In this document: in pieces, positions 16,425 to 26,400 of the stretch | Layout: the number at the start of each line of letters is the position of its first letter | Numbering within the stretch: the stretch's first letter is position 1 | Assembly: GCF_900079725.1 (NCBI RefSeq) | Contig: NZ_LT599032.1 | Location: 3,714,053-3,778,052, forward strand | Origin: an uncultured Dysgonomonas sp. | GTDB lineage: Bacteria > Bacteroidota > Bacteroidia > Bacteroidales > Dysgonomonadaceae | DNA length: 64,000 nucleotides | Reading direction: 5' to 3' | The notes under the pieces: generated by a model | The model's database searches: none | The model's input: only the letters and a program-made list of their open reading frames with translations | What the model was told of the DNA's origin: nothing | Program-made: the position numbers and the translations under genes

Positions 16425-17849
16425 ATGTTAAGATATAAATTCTTAAAAGTTAGTGTCGTGATGTGTCTTTGCATCACGGCATTTACTGCTTGTAGCGACA
16501 ACGACGATGATATCATTTACAAGCCCAATGGAAAAGTTGCGCATCCGGACGAATTATCGGCCGGAACATCTACCGTATTTATGTCCGGGATCAGGGCATA
16601 TGATACTCCTGCGCCGTGGGTGAAGGGTGATATGTTGACTCGATTCAATCTGGGAGATCAACTTTATGATGATCCCCGGACAACAGATCAGTTCGATCCG
16701 AACAAAGGAGGTCTTGGTCCTCTCTATGCAGGTTATTCGTGCGGAAGTTGCCATAAGAATGCAGGGCGGACTTATCCCACTCTTTTTTCGGAAGGAGGTT
16801 CCGGTAAATATGGCTTCTCTTCTATGCTTGCTTATATTACACGAAAGAATGGAGCCTTTTTTCGTCAATATGGACGAGTCTTGCATGATCAATCTATTGT
16901 AGGGGTTGAGCCGGAGGGTAAGCTTAAGGTCACTTATGAAGAAAAAGAATATTCTTTCCCTGATGGGGAGAAGTACTCTCTCATCACTCCTCATTATTCT
17001 ATATCGGAATGGTATGCCGATGAAATAAAACCTGAAGATCTGATTATTGATGTACGTATCCCTCTCCGGCATGTTGGTATGGGGCAGATAATGGCACTCG
17101 ATCCCGATGAATTGAGAAGGTTGGCTGCACAAAGCAACTATCCCGAATACGGAATTTCGGGACGGCTTGCCGTCATACAGGAACGTAACAAAACTATGAT
17201 AGGAGTGGGCGGGAATAAAGCACATCATGCAGACCTGACTGTAGAATTAGGTTTCTCGTCCGACCTGGGAGTTACAAACGACCGCTACCCGCTCGAAGTG
17301 AGCGAAGGACAGTCTCAGAACGTTGGTTACTCTCATTACGGTATCCAGATATCAACGCATGATATGGAGAATGTCGATCTGTATCTGAGCACATTGGGTG
17401 TCCCCGCACGACGGAATGTTACGCATGAACTGGTGAAAAAAGGCGAAGAGAACTTCTATAAAGCCAAATGTCATCTGTGTCATACCCCTACTTTACACAC
17501 CCGGCAGGATGCGCCCGTTTTACTGAACGGGACACGCCTTCCGTGGCTGTGCAACCAAACGATACATCCATACAGCGATTTCCTTTTGCACGATATGGGA
17601 CGTGAACTGGACAGCGGTTATAAAGCGGGAGCCGCCTATACCTATGAGTGGCGTACAACTCCGTTGTGGGGTATTGGTTTGCAAGAAACAGTAAACGGAC
17701 ATACGCATTTCTTACACGACGGGCGTGCCCGCAACCTTCTAGAGGCTATCATGTGGCACGGAGGCGAGGGCAGTGTGTCGCGGGAGTTGTTCAGTCGCAT
17801 GTCGAAAGAAGACAGGGACGCTTTGCAGATATTCCTCAATTCACTTTAA
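16425..17849 (+). CDS. Di-haem DUF1111 family oxidoreductase, lipoprotein
   Basis: A 474 aa lipoprotein (lipobox FTAC, Cys23) with two c-type haem sites: CGSCH (106-110) and CHLCH (349-353). Both sites and the closing motif THFLHDGRARNLLEAIMWHGGEG are typical of the DUF1111 di-haem family, whose fold is related to di-haem peroxidases and to MauG. Substrate and direction of electron flow are unknown. It probably requires the CcsBA synthase encoded downstream in the same operon for haem attachment. The spacing from the imelysin gene is 94 bp and to the following porin 25 bp. Confidence 0.92.
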   Translation: MLRYKFLKVSVVMCLCITAFTACSDNDDDIIYKPNGKVAHPDELSAGTSTVFMSGIRAYDTPAPWVKGDMLTRFNLGDQLYDDPRTTDQFDPNKGGLGPLYAGYSCGSCHKNAGRTYPTLFSEGGSGKYGFSSMLAYITRKNGAFFRQYGRVLHDQSIVGVEPEGKLKVTYEEKEYSFPDGEKYSLITPHYSISEWYADEIKPEDLIIDVRIPLRHVGMGQIMALDPDELRRLAAQSNYPEYGISGRLAVIQERNKTMIGVGGNKAHHADLTVELGFSSDLGVTNDRYPLEVSEGQSQNVGYSHYGIQISTHDMENVDLYLSTLGVPARRNVTHELVKKGEENFYKAKCHLCHTPTLHTRQDAPVLLNGTRLPWLCNQTIHPYSDFLLHDMGRELDSGYKAGAAYTYEWRTTPLWGIGLQETVNGHTHFLHDGRARNLLEAIMWHGGEGSVSRELFSRMSKEDRDALQIFLNSL

Positions 17850-17874
17850 ACTAAATAGAAAAGAATACATTGAT

Positions 17875-19095
17875 ATGAAATTCAGATTTTTATTATTCGC
17901 AGGATTACTTCTATCCGTAAATTTATTAGCACAGGAGAGTGATAATAATGATAAATATATCGAAAGCGATGTTATCCCTCTTGCAGGAAAGAAAGGATTC
18001 AGCTTCGAAAGTAAGGCCGGGGACTTTGTTTTTAAACCCTTCGCTCTTGTACAGGCATCGGCCAAAATGAATTACTACGATGATGAGCAGATAGGCGCAG
18101 ACGATCAGGACAATGTTGCCAATAGCGGCTTTGAGATAGGAAACGCATTGATCGGCTTTGCCGGAAAGGCTTTCGGAAAAGTAACGTTCAATCTTACATT
18201 GAATGCGGCCCAGTCGGGAGATGCCTTGCTTCAGCAGGCATGGGCAGACCTCAACCTGAAAGACGAATTGCGCTTCCGTGTGGGGAAATTTAAAACTCCT
18301 TTCAATCAGGCTTATCTTGTGACATTGGGGGAAACGCTTTTCCCATCGTTACCTGTTTCGCTCACTGCTCCGGTAAATATTCCATATTCTATAAATTCAG
18401 TCAATCCTAATTTTGCGACCGGATTCGATCTTGGTGTACAGGTACATGGCTTGATCAAGAATAAATGGGAATACAGAGTCGGCATTTTTAATGGAACAGG
18501 TATAACAGTGAATAGCGCGAAGAAGACTATCAGCGATGATCTGCACATTCCATCACTGTTATACTCGGGGCGTATTGCTTATATGCCTAAAGGTGTGATG
18601 CCTACTCATCAGGGAAGCCCCGATGATTTGAATAATAATAAATTTTTAGTTGCGCTTTCCACTTCTTACAATGTGGAAGCCAACTGGCAGGCAAGCAATG
18701 ATTTTCGTGCAGGCCTGGAGTTTTCCTATTTATATAACCGATGGTATATTTCGGCAGAAGCCTATTATTTAAATATGGATTTTGTAGAAAGACAGCAGGT
18801 TTCTCATTCTTACGATTTTGTCGGCGGCTATATTCAGGGAGGGTATTTTATCAATCCAAAAATGCAATTGGCGGCGCGATATGATTTCTTCGACCGTAAC
18901 TCATCTAAGACCGATGGTATCCTGAATGCTCCGGCAGTAGGGTTCAATTATTATATTGTCGGTTATAACCTGAAATTACAGGCTATGTATCAGTATCTGG
19001 GAAAATGGGGGCATGAAAACCAACTGGAGAGGGATAATGATGATTTAGGCCTAGCTCAACATTTTGCACAGGTAATGTTCCAATTTTCTTTCTGA
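17875..19095 (+). CDS. Outer-membrane porin, phosphate-selective O/P-like
   Basis: A 406 aa secreted beta-barrel protein. The signal peptide is MKFRFLLFAGLLLSVNLLAQ; the body has porin O/P features (KPFALVQASAKMNYYDD, FRVGKFKTPFNQAYL, ARYDFFDRN) and ends in the outer-membrane C-terminal FQFSF with terminal Phe, recognised by the BAM machinery. A longer in-frame start at 17773 would overlap the DUF1111 gene by about 80 bp and lacks a signal peptide at its N-terminus, so ATG 17875 is chosen. It is the second porin of the operon and differs in sequence from the first, so the two may handle different solutes. Confidence 0.87.
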   Translation: MKFRFLLFAGLLLSVNLLAQESDNNDKYIESDVIPLAGKKGFSFESKAGDFVFKPFALVQASAKMNYYDDEQIGADDQDNVANSGFEIGNALIGFAGKAFGKVTFNLTLNAAQSGDALLQQAWADLNLKDELRFRVGKFKTPFNQAYLVTLGETLFPSLPVSLTAPVNIPYSINSVNPNFATGFDLGVQVHGLIKNKWEYRVGIFNGTGITVNSAKKTISDDLHIPSLLYSGRIAYMPKGVMPTHQGSPDDLNNNKFLVALSTSYNVEANWQASNDFRAGLEFSYLYNRWYISAEAYYLNMDFVERQQVSHSYDFVGGYIQGGYFINPKMQLAARYDFFDRNSSKTDGILNAPAVGFNYYIVGYNLKLQAMYQYLGKWGHENQLERDNDDLGLAQHFAQVMFQFSF

Positions 19096-19106
19096 TAAAT
19101 AAAATC

Positions 19107-19832
19107 ATGGGAAAGAATAATTTGATAAAATTTTGGATATTGTTTGTCGTCTCATTGCCTGTCATTACTTCAGGTTGCGATAGCGGGGATATATATCCTA
19201 AAGATAAAACTTCGGGTGGAACGGATGTAGATGTTTCTGTCAGTTTCCAATTTACACACATCGATGCTTTTCCTGAAAGCTATAAGATAGTGTTCGGATC
19301 TTTCAACGATGATCTGGCGTATCCGATATCATCGAAAGTAATATCTAAACCCTCGGATAATGGAGTGGTTACGGTCTCGTTGGCTAATATTCCGGAGAAT
19401 ACAACATATCTGGCATTATACCTCGTACAAGAGCATAGTAACTATAAGATTTATCCTTTTTATACCTATCCGATAGTCAGTATGCCAAAGGAAGATTTTG
19501 AGATTCCACTTCAAAATATCGATTTGGCAATGTTTGGGCGGGTGCAAAAACAAGTGTTTTCTCAGTGCCTCCAGTGTCATGGGGGAAGCGGATTTGCCGC
19601 AGCAGGCCTGCATTTAACCGAAGGGAAGAGCCATGAAGACTTGGTAGGCATAACCGCATTGCACAATACGGATAAAAAGCGGGTTAGCCCGGGGAATATT
19701 CAGAATAGTTATCTGATGGATATATTGAAAGGCGAAGCCTTGCCCAATCAGCATTCGAGCCTGTCGTCACTCAAAGATGATGATATTGTGCTGGTCGAGC
19801 AGTGGATAAAAGGCGGGGCTAAAAGTGAATAA
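19107..19832 (+). CDS. Lipoprotein with a single c-type haem site
   Basis: A 241 aa lipoprotein (lipobox ITSGC, Cys24). Residues ~45-130 form a beta-rich domain (VSVSFQFTHIDAFPESYKIVFGSF) of unknown function. The C-terminal part has one haem-binding CLQCH (154-158), and residues to ~240 resemble a small cytochrome c of the kind found in planctomycete-type cytochrome domains, with PGNIQNSYLMDIL and VEQWIKGGAK as the usual closing helix. It probably passes electrons to or from the di-haem protein (inference from operon). The start is 11 bp after the porin stop. Confidence 0.85.
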   Translation: MGKNNLIKFWILFVVSLPVITSGCDSGDIYPKDKTSGGTDVDVSVSFQFTHIDAFPESYKIVFGSFNDDLAYPISSKVISKPSDNGVVTVSLANIPENTTYLALYLVQEHSNYKIYPFYTYPIVSMPKEDFEIPLQNIDLAMFGRVQKQVFSQCLQCHGGSGFAAAGLHLTEGKSHEDLVGITALHNTDKKRVSPGNIQNSYLMDILKGEALPNQHSSLSSLKDDDIVLVEQWIKGGAKSE

Positions 19833-19844
19833 TTATAAACAGAA

Positions 19845-20990
19845 ATGAAATATATAAATATAGAATGGGACGACTTGTCCGTCAATATAAATTTAAGTTG
19901 CTTCTTACCCGAAGGCGGGGTGGCAGAATATCATGCCATTATTGAGCTAAATAATAAATATAACAATGCTGAAATTCAGTACAGAGATATAGAAGCTGCT
20001 TTGGAACGTTTGCAGCAGTCGGATATATTACGTGGCTCCGCATTGGTATTAAAGCGGTACTTTGTGAGTGATGCAGTCAATCAATCCCAATTTTTGAAGC
20101 GGAAGAACGAGGACGCTGCCGTTTCTGTTGTACAACAGCCTCCTCTGAATGGAACAAAAGTATCTGTGTGGGCATATTTTGTCGCTGATAGTAGAATATA
20201 TACAGATGGTTATGGTACAACAATTTTGTCGCGCCCTCATTTTAAGCATATTTATAATACCCAATTGCAAAAATCATTGAAGGATGAGTATGCCGAGACG
20301 GAATGCATTTTCAATACATATCTAGAATCATTGTATCTGCATGGTTGCACGTTGAAGGATAATTGTATCCGCACCTGGATATATGTGCAGGGGGTAGATG
20401 TTCATTACTCAGAGATGGTAAAGGCCCGTATTGCCTGCTTCAACAGGGAAGGCCTGAATAAAGAGACTCACTATATTGCAAGCACGGGTATAGAAGGGCG
20501 ATATACTGACGCTCAGACATTGGTATTGATGGATGCTTATGCTATTAAAGGTATTTCTCAGGAACAAGTCAAATATCTCCATGCCTCTACTCACCTGAAT
20601 CCTACCCACGAATACGGGGTAACTTTTGAGCGGGGAACAACAGTGGATTATGGCGATCGCAGGCATATTTTCATATCAGGCACAGCCAGTATAGATAATA
20701 ATGGGGAAATTGTACATCTTACCAACATTGAAAAACAGATAGAGCGGACAATAGAGAATATAGAAGTTCTGCTCGCTGAGGCGGATGCGGTAATAAATGA
20801 TATTTCGAAAATGATTGTATATCTGCGCGATACGGCAGACTATCAGATAGTTTCCGATTATCTTGATAAATATTATAAAGAATTGCCTAAAGTAATCGTA
20901 TGGGCTCCTGTCTGCCGTCCGGGATGGCTGATAGAAATAGAATGTATTGCAATCAAAGAAATAGAAGCGAATCAGTTTGAGAAATTCTGA
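19845..20990 (+). CDS. RidA/YjgF-like protein with long N-terminal extension
   Basis: A cytoplasmic protein of 381 aa without a signal peptide. Residues ~260-380 match the RidA/YjgF (Rid) fold (FISGTASIDNNGEIVHL, IEVLLAEADAVINDISKMIVYL, WLIEIECIAIKE). A normal RidA is about 130 aa, so two thirds of this protein is extra; the N-terminal ~250 residues may form a diverged second Rid-like domain, as in chorismatase-like proteins, but I cannot confirm this. It is unexpected in an operon of envelope haem proteins. Its start is 12 bp after the cytochrome lipoprotein and its stop 9 bp before the CcsBA gene, so it is clearly cotranscribed. Confidence 0.7.
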   Translation: MKYINIEWDDLSVNINLSCFLPEGGVAEYHAIIELNNKYNNAEIQYRDIEAALERLQQSDILRGSALVLKRYFVSDAVNQSQFLKRKNEDAAVSVVQQPPLNGTKVSVWAYFVADSRIYTDGYGTTILSRPHFKHIYNTQLQKSLKDEYAETECIFNTYLESLYLHGCTLKDNCIRTWIYVQGVDVHYSEMVKARIACFNREGLNKETHYIASTGIEGRYTDAQTLVLMDAYAIKGISQEQVKYLHASTHLNPTHEYGVTFERGTTVDYGDRRHIFISGTASIDNNGEIVHLTNIEKQIERTIENIEVLLAEADAVINDISKMIVYLRDTADYQIVSDYLDKYYKELPKVIVWAPVCRPGWLIEIECIAIKEIEANQFEKF

Positions 20991-20999
20991 TCTTGACAG

Positions 21000-23372
21000 A
21001 TGAAAAATAGATTGTTGGCATTATTCTCATTACAGAAGCTTCCTTTTTGGGGTGTTTTTGTCCTTTCCGTTATTATGGCTCTGGCAACCTTTGTGGAAAA
21101 GAGTCATGGTTCGGAATATACCTATTCTCATATATACGGCTCATGGTGGTTCTCCGCTTTGTGGGGATTATTAGTTATACTCAGCCTTACAGGAATTGTA
21201 AAAGGGCAGATGTACAGGAATTTGTCATTGCTATTAGTCCATATTTCCTTTATACTGATACTAGCCGGGGCTTTTTGTACAAAACTGTTTGCCGAACATG
21301 GCTATGTTATTCTCAATAAAGATACGGATTGTAGCAAAATGCAGGCTGACGCGGATACCGTTGAGCTACCTTTCCGGATGCGGCTGGATACTTTCTATGT
21401 TTCATACTATGCGGGGACGAATGCTCCGGCCGACTATATTTCGCATTTCTCTATAAAGGATAAACTGTCGGGTAAAACCACGATAGCAGAGGTGTCTATG
21501 AATAATATATTCAGTTACGATGGCTACCGCTTCTATCAGTCGTCTTTCGAAGACGATTGGCGAACGAGTATATTGAGTGTCAACCATGATAGTTGGGGAA
21601 TTCCTCTGACCTATGCCGGTTATGCCTTATTCGTTTTAGCGATGATATGGTATTTATTCTCGCCTCAGAATGCTTTCCGGAAGTTGCTGAATCATCCCCT
21701 CCTGAAAAAAGCATTGATAATCATATTATTTATTATTCCGGTTTCCTGTTTTTCTCAGATTCTTACTAAGGATAGCTTATCCGTAAACAAAAAGCAAGCA
21801 AAGGAATTCTGTAAATTATGGATGCTGTACGATGGAAGAATAAGCCCTGTAGCAACCTTTGCCCATGATTTCACTTTGAAAATTACAGGGAAGACATCAT
21901 TCAGTTATCTCGATGCAAATCAATTCCTGATGGGATTTCTCTTTTTTCCTGACAAATGGCAGCAGGTAGCATTGTTTGATGTAAAGGATGGAATACTGAA
22001 AAAAGAACTAAATGCCGAGACCGAAAAAGCTGCATTGATAGATTTCTATGATACGGAAGGTAACTATAAGCTAAGTAAGTATTGGAAAGATCTGAGCAGT
22101 AATTCGCCAAAAACGTCTTTGCTGAAAGAGGTGGAAAAGCTGGATGAAAAGATACAATTAATCAATATGCTTCATAACGGGAGTCTTTTACAGATATATC
22201 CGCAAAAGATCGATAATGATGTAAAGTGGTTTTACCCTACGCAAAACCTCAGAACTAAAGATGAACAGAAAAATATAAAACTGATAAGGAATTCTCTTTT
22301 GTCTTATTATCAGGCAATCTCAGACAATAGCGAAGGGAATGCGAAGCTTGCTCTTGAAATGATAAGTGATTATCAGAAAGCGAATGCAGAGGAAGTGCTT
22401 CCATCAGATCTGCATCGTGATATAGAGATCTTTTATACTAATGTGAATTTTACCTCGATCTTGTTTAAAATAAACCTTACTTTGGGATTATTGTCACTCT
22501 TATGTGTCTTTTTCCTGGCGGATAAGAGGGTTAAGCATGTAGATAAGATATTCTTCGGTATTCTTATTCTATCTTTTATTGTGCATTCCTTTTCTATTGG
22601 GATCAGAACGTATATAGGAGGACGCTTGCCGTTCAGTAACGGATTTGAAACGATGCTTCTTATTGCATGGTCAGCCATGTTGATCGCTGTTTTAGCAGGA
22701 CGCAAAATGCCTCTGATAGTATCATTCGGCTACTTAATCTCGGGCTGTTCTCTTTTGGTCGCTCATTTGGGTATGATGAATCCCCGAATAACGCCATTGG
22801 TACCCGTCCTTTCCTCCCCACTGCTAAGCATTCACGTATCAGTGATTATGCTTGCCTATACATTATTGGCTTTTATTATGCTTAATAGTCTTATTTCATT
22901 GATACAAATAGTTCTATGTAAGAATAAAGATGTTGCAAATATTCTAAAGAAACTGGAGCAGAATAAAATCTACAGTCTGATCTGTCTCTATCCCAGTCTT
23001 TTATTCTTGGGCGCCGGTATTTTTATTGGTGCTGTATGGGCAAATATATCATGGGGACGTTATTGGGGATGGGACCCGAAAGAGGTATGGGCGCTGATAA
23101 CATTTCTTGTGTATAGTCTGATTATTCACCAGAAAAATCTGAAGATATTTACTAATCTGTTTTTCTTTCATGCCTTTGGTTTACTATCATTTTCAACCGT
23201 GTTGATGACTTATTTTGGTGTGAACTACTTTCTCGGGGGAATGCATAGTTATGCGGGGGAGATGCAATTTGATTTTACTATTATTCTCATCATATTGATA
23301 AGTTTACTGATAGCGGGATTGTTGTGCATCTCTTATAAAAAGTATAAAAAAATAGCGGTGATTACCGATTAA
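21000..23372 (+). CDS. System II cytochrome c synthase, CcsB-CcsA (ResB-ResC) fusion
   Basis: A 790 aa inner-membrane protein that attaches haem to CxxCH motifs in the periplasm. The N-terminal half is ResB/CcsB-like: helices near residues 15-35, 50-66 and 75-92, a periplasmic domain, then a helix near 200-220. The C-terminal half is CcsA-like with several helices and the WWD haem-handling motif WGRYWGWDPKEVW (from residue 685); conserved histidines flank it. The fused ResB-CcsA arrangement is usual in Bacteroidota. As the last gene of the operon it provides the means to mature the two upstream haem lipoproteins. No other cytochrome genes are in the window. Confidence 0.92.
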   Translation: MKNRLLALFSLQKLPFWGVFVLSVIMALATFVEKSHGSEYTYSHIYGSWWFSALWGLLVILSLTGIVKGQMYRNLSLLLVHISFILILAGAFCTKLFAEHGYVILNKDTDCSKMQADADTVELPFRMRLDTFYVSYYAGTNAPADYISHFSIKDKLSGKTTIAEVSMNNIFSYDGYRFYQSSFEDDWRTSILSVNHDSWGIPLTYAGYALFVLAMIWYLFSPQNAFRKLLNHPLLKKALIIILFIIPVSCFSQILTKDSLSVNKKQAKEFCKLWMLYDGRISPVATFAHDFTLKITGKTSFSYLDANQFLMGFLFFPDKWQQVALFDVKDGILKKELNAETEKAALIDFYDTEGNYKLSKYWKDLSSNSPKTSLLKEVEKLDEKIQLINMLHNGSLLQIYPQKIDNDVKWFYPTQNLRTKDEQKNIKLIRNSLLSYYQAISDNSEGNAKLALEMISDYQKANAEEVLPSDLHRDIEIFYTNVNFTSILFKINLTLGLLSLLCVFFLADKRVKHVDKIFFGILILSFIVHSFSIGIRTYIGGRLPFSNGFETMLLIAWSAMLIAVLAGRKMPLIVSFGYLISGCSLLVAHLGMMNPRITPLVPVLSSPLLSIHVSVIMLAYTLLAFIMLNSLISLIQIVLCKNKDVANILKKLEQNKIYSLICLYPSLLFLGAGIFIGAVWANISWGRYWGWDPKEVWALITFLVYSLIIHQKNLKIFTNLFFFHAFGLLSFSTVLMTYFGVNYFLGGMHSYAGEMQFDFTIILIILISLLIAGLLCISYKKYKKIAVITD

Positions 23373-23481
23373 AATATTTTACTCCCTTTTCGTTTTTCTA
23401 TGGTACTTTTAATCAGCGTTCAGCTTTGATTTGAGCTGTGGACTAAAATAATAGGATTTCATAAGGTCACATTGTTAATGT

Positions 23482-26400
23482 TTAATTCCCCTTTGTTTTT
23501 AACATGATATGGGGATTGACGGGGACATAATTTTTTTCTCCTATATTCATCCTGTCTTTGGCTATACAGGTTCCGTTTGCCACACGCCATTCTAGTGTAG
23601 CAAAGTTGGTAGATGCAGAGAGTGTGACCTGAGTATTATAAAGAGTAGGGTCAGCTATTGTCACATCTCCTGATATTACAGTCCATTCACCCTGTTGATT
23701 CATTCCGGGTTGGTTACCTGCCATTGTGAATGTTTTGCCACTTTGATTGATATCCGGACCGGCATCGGCTAGTGGCATCTTGTCCAGACTGACATTTACT
23801 ATCGCTCTTTGGGGACTTTCGCAACTAGATATAGTATCACTGAATGAAATATAATATGTCTTTTCAGTCATAATGGTCGAGGGATCCAGGGGTTCATTTG
23901 AGGTCTCAGTCTCATAAAAGAATAGTCTTATGTCTTCTGTATTTTCCAGAAAGTTAGTAGAGATCTCATCTAGTTCATAGACCAAATATGAAAGCTGTTT
24001 TAGATCTGTTTCACAATAGTTGACATTCAGTATATGAGGTTTATTTTCTGATGCCTCAGTAAAAGATCCTATGATAGGAGCATAATTCATCTTTATTTCA
24101 TCTTCACTATAGCAAATAGGAAAAACTGTAGAATCATATACAACTTCTACTTTGTATGTACCATTGATGCCATATAATTTAGGATCAATCACCACAGTTG
24201 TCGAGTCTATGCCTAATCGTTTGAAATTCTCTTCATTATGATGTTTATAGTACCATTTGTAAGTAGATAAAGGCCCTCCATAGAACCCTTCGGCTGATAT
24301 AAAATTATCTTCGTTTTCCACATCTTCTTGGTTAAAGGTTTTACATGTAAAATTATCGGGTAAACCCACAATTCCGGGAGCACCTTCCAGAAATACCACT
24401 TTCTCATTGTTAAGTCCATAATTCGAAGTATTAACATCGAACTCCAAATTTGCACCTGTAGCAATTATTCCTCCAATGTTTGTATAATCGTAGCGATTGT
24501 GATTGTTAGTTTTCAGATAATGGATTGTGGCAGTCGCTGATAGCTGAGTACCTCCTGTTTCGGTTCCTGCCCTTATAGTATTTAATGTACAAGGTGTACC
24601 ATTTAGTATCAAATCTTCGGTAATGGTCTGTGTGGTGCCGGCACCGATATACAGGGTCAGCCCTTTAGGCATTAGAATTAATTTTCCAAATGTATTATTA
24701 TCCAGTATCTGCCTCCCGTGATTCAGTATAACCTCATTGGCTGTTATACCACCTCTGATATACATGCTGGTAAGATTGTTATTATAGGTTGTAATCTTGT
24801 TATAAACATGCCCGGCCAATCCATAAAAGCTTTTACCAACTAAAATGTGACTATTGGCTGCGTTAAGGGTTATATCCGGATGTCCATAATATGAAAAAGC
24901 ATCGGTAGTTGTAATGGTTGCGTTTTCTATATTGAGGTGACGGGGAAGACTGCTCGTATCACTTCCGGTACTAGATATTTTGCTGACCCTCATTGTTACT
25001 CCCGAGGCATTAATAATCCCTTTGATAAGTTCAAAGCTAGATCCATTCAGCGTTTTTAAATTTAGGTTCAGAATGCCTTCATGAACCAGAATATTCCCTC
25101 CGGTAAATGTAGTCATATTTATATCTACTTGTTTCGCAAGTGATTGCATGTAAGTGCCGGAGATTCTCATATCTCCAGAAAATTCCCACTGGGCATTGGT
25201 ATTGCTGACTGTTAAGTTATTGAAGTAAGAATTTGATCTGTTTATTATTTTTCCATTACTCACATCGCCCATAAGATGACAGCGTTCGATATACATACCC
25301 TCGCCTAACTGTATAAAATTACCATAGCAATATGAATCGAAACCTGTAGTTGTAGCTGTTATTTTTATATTCACAGGAGCATTGTCGTGAGCAATGAAGT
25401 TGTTGAAATAAGCAGAATTTGTACCTAGCGAAATTATTTGTCCGTCTGATCCTGAGTAGCTATTAAAATGAACATTGTCAGACTGAGTAGGAACACAGCT
25501 GCTTTCCGATGGAGTGCCATCGTTATTGGTTGTCCAGTTACTTCCCGTATTCCATAAGCCATCGCCTGCAGTGCCAATCCAGTATAAATCTTTGGCTGTA
25601 ACAGGTGTATAAATCCAATTGTCGCTATTACCTCCCTCATCGAGGCCATAATATGAAAACGTAGCGCCTCCGCTAGCTTGTACTCCCTTTAAACTTACAT
25701 TGGGAATATGTATTACTCCTGTCGTTTTTATCAAATTGAAAGTGCTGGTTGATGAGGACGGAGCTATTTCCATCAGTCCGGAACAATCCGGAGTATTTGT
25801 AATAAAATCACCGATAACAGTTATTGTTTTACCACTAGCAACCGTTACTCCAATATTTGGACCCAGATCTATAACATTAGCCTGGATGTTATTGTTTATT
25901 GTCGCTTTTTTAGTATTTATTGTTAATTTGTTGAATGTAAGAATGTTAGATAGTTTGGCTGTTCCTATAGAAGTGGATTCTGGAATGAAGCTCACATCGT
26001 AATATATATGACTATTATTTGACGTGAATTCTGGATTATAGTCGGCACCTCCACGAGCTGTAATATGGCTGGTTCCGGCATCTAGGGTTCCTGAATATCG
26101 CCAAATGCTGCGGTACGATATTTTTGAACTACCTAATATCAACGTTCGTTGCCCTCCTAATGCTATGGAAGGCTCAAATGCAACATTCGAATTGAAGTTG
26201 ACTCCCAGATATATATCCTTATCATTTGTATTGAAAGTTCCTCCTCTGAATTGTAAATCGCCAATGGTTCTAAGATCATCGGCCAATATCCATGTGCCTC
26301 CAGCACCTTCTGCTCCAATAAGATACATGATGTTAAATGTGGACCCATTGGACGTAATGGTTTCTATCTCGCCGGGATAAGAATAAAAGAGTACATTGGA

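Noticed and set aside
17773..17874. Longer start for the second porin
   Set aside because: It would overlap the DUF1111 gene and hide the signal peptide. ATG 17875 gives a normal signal.
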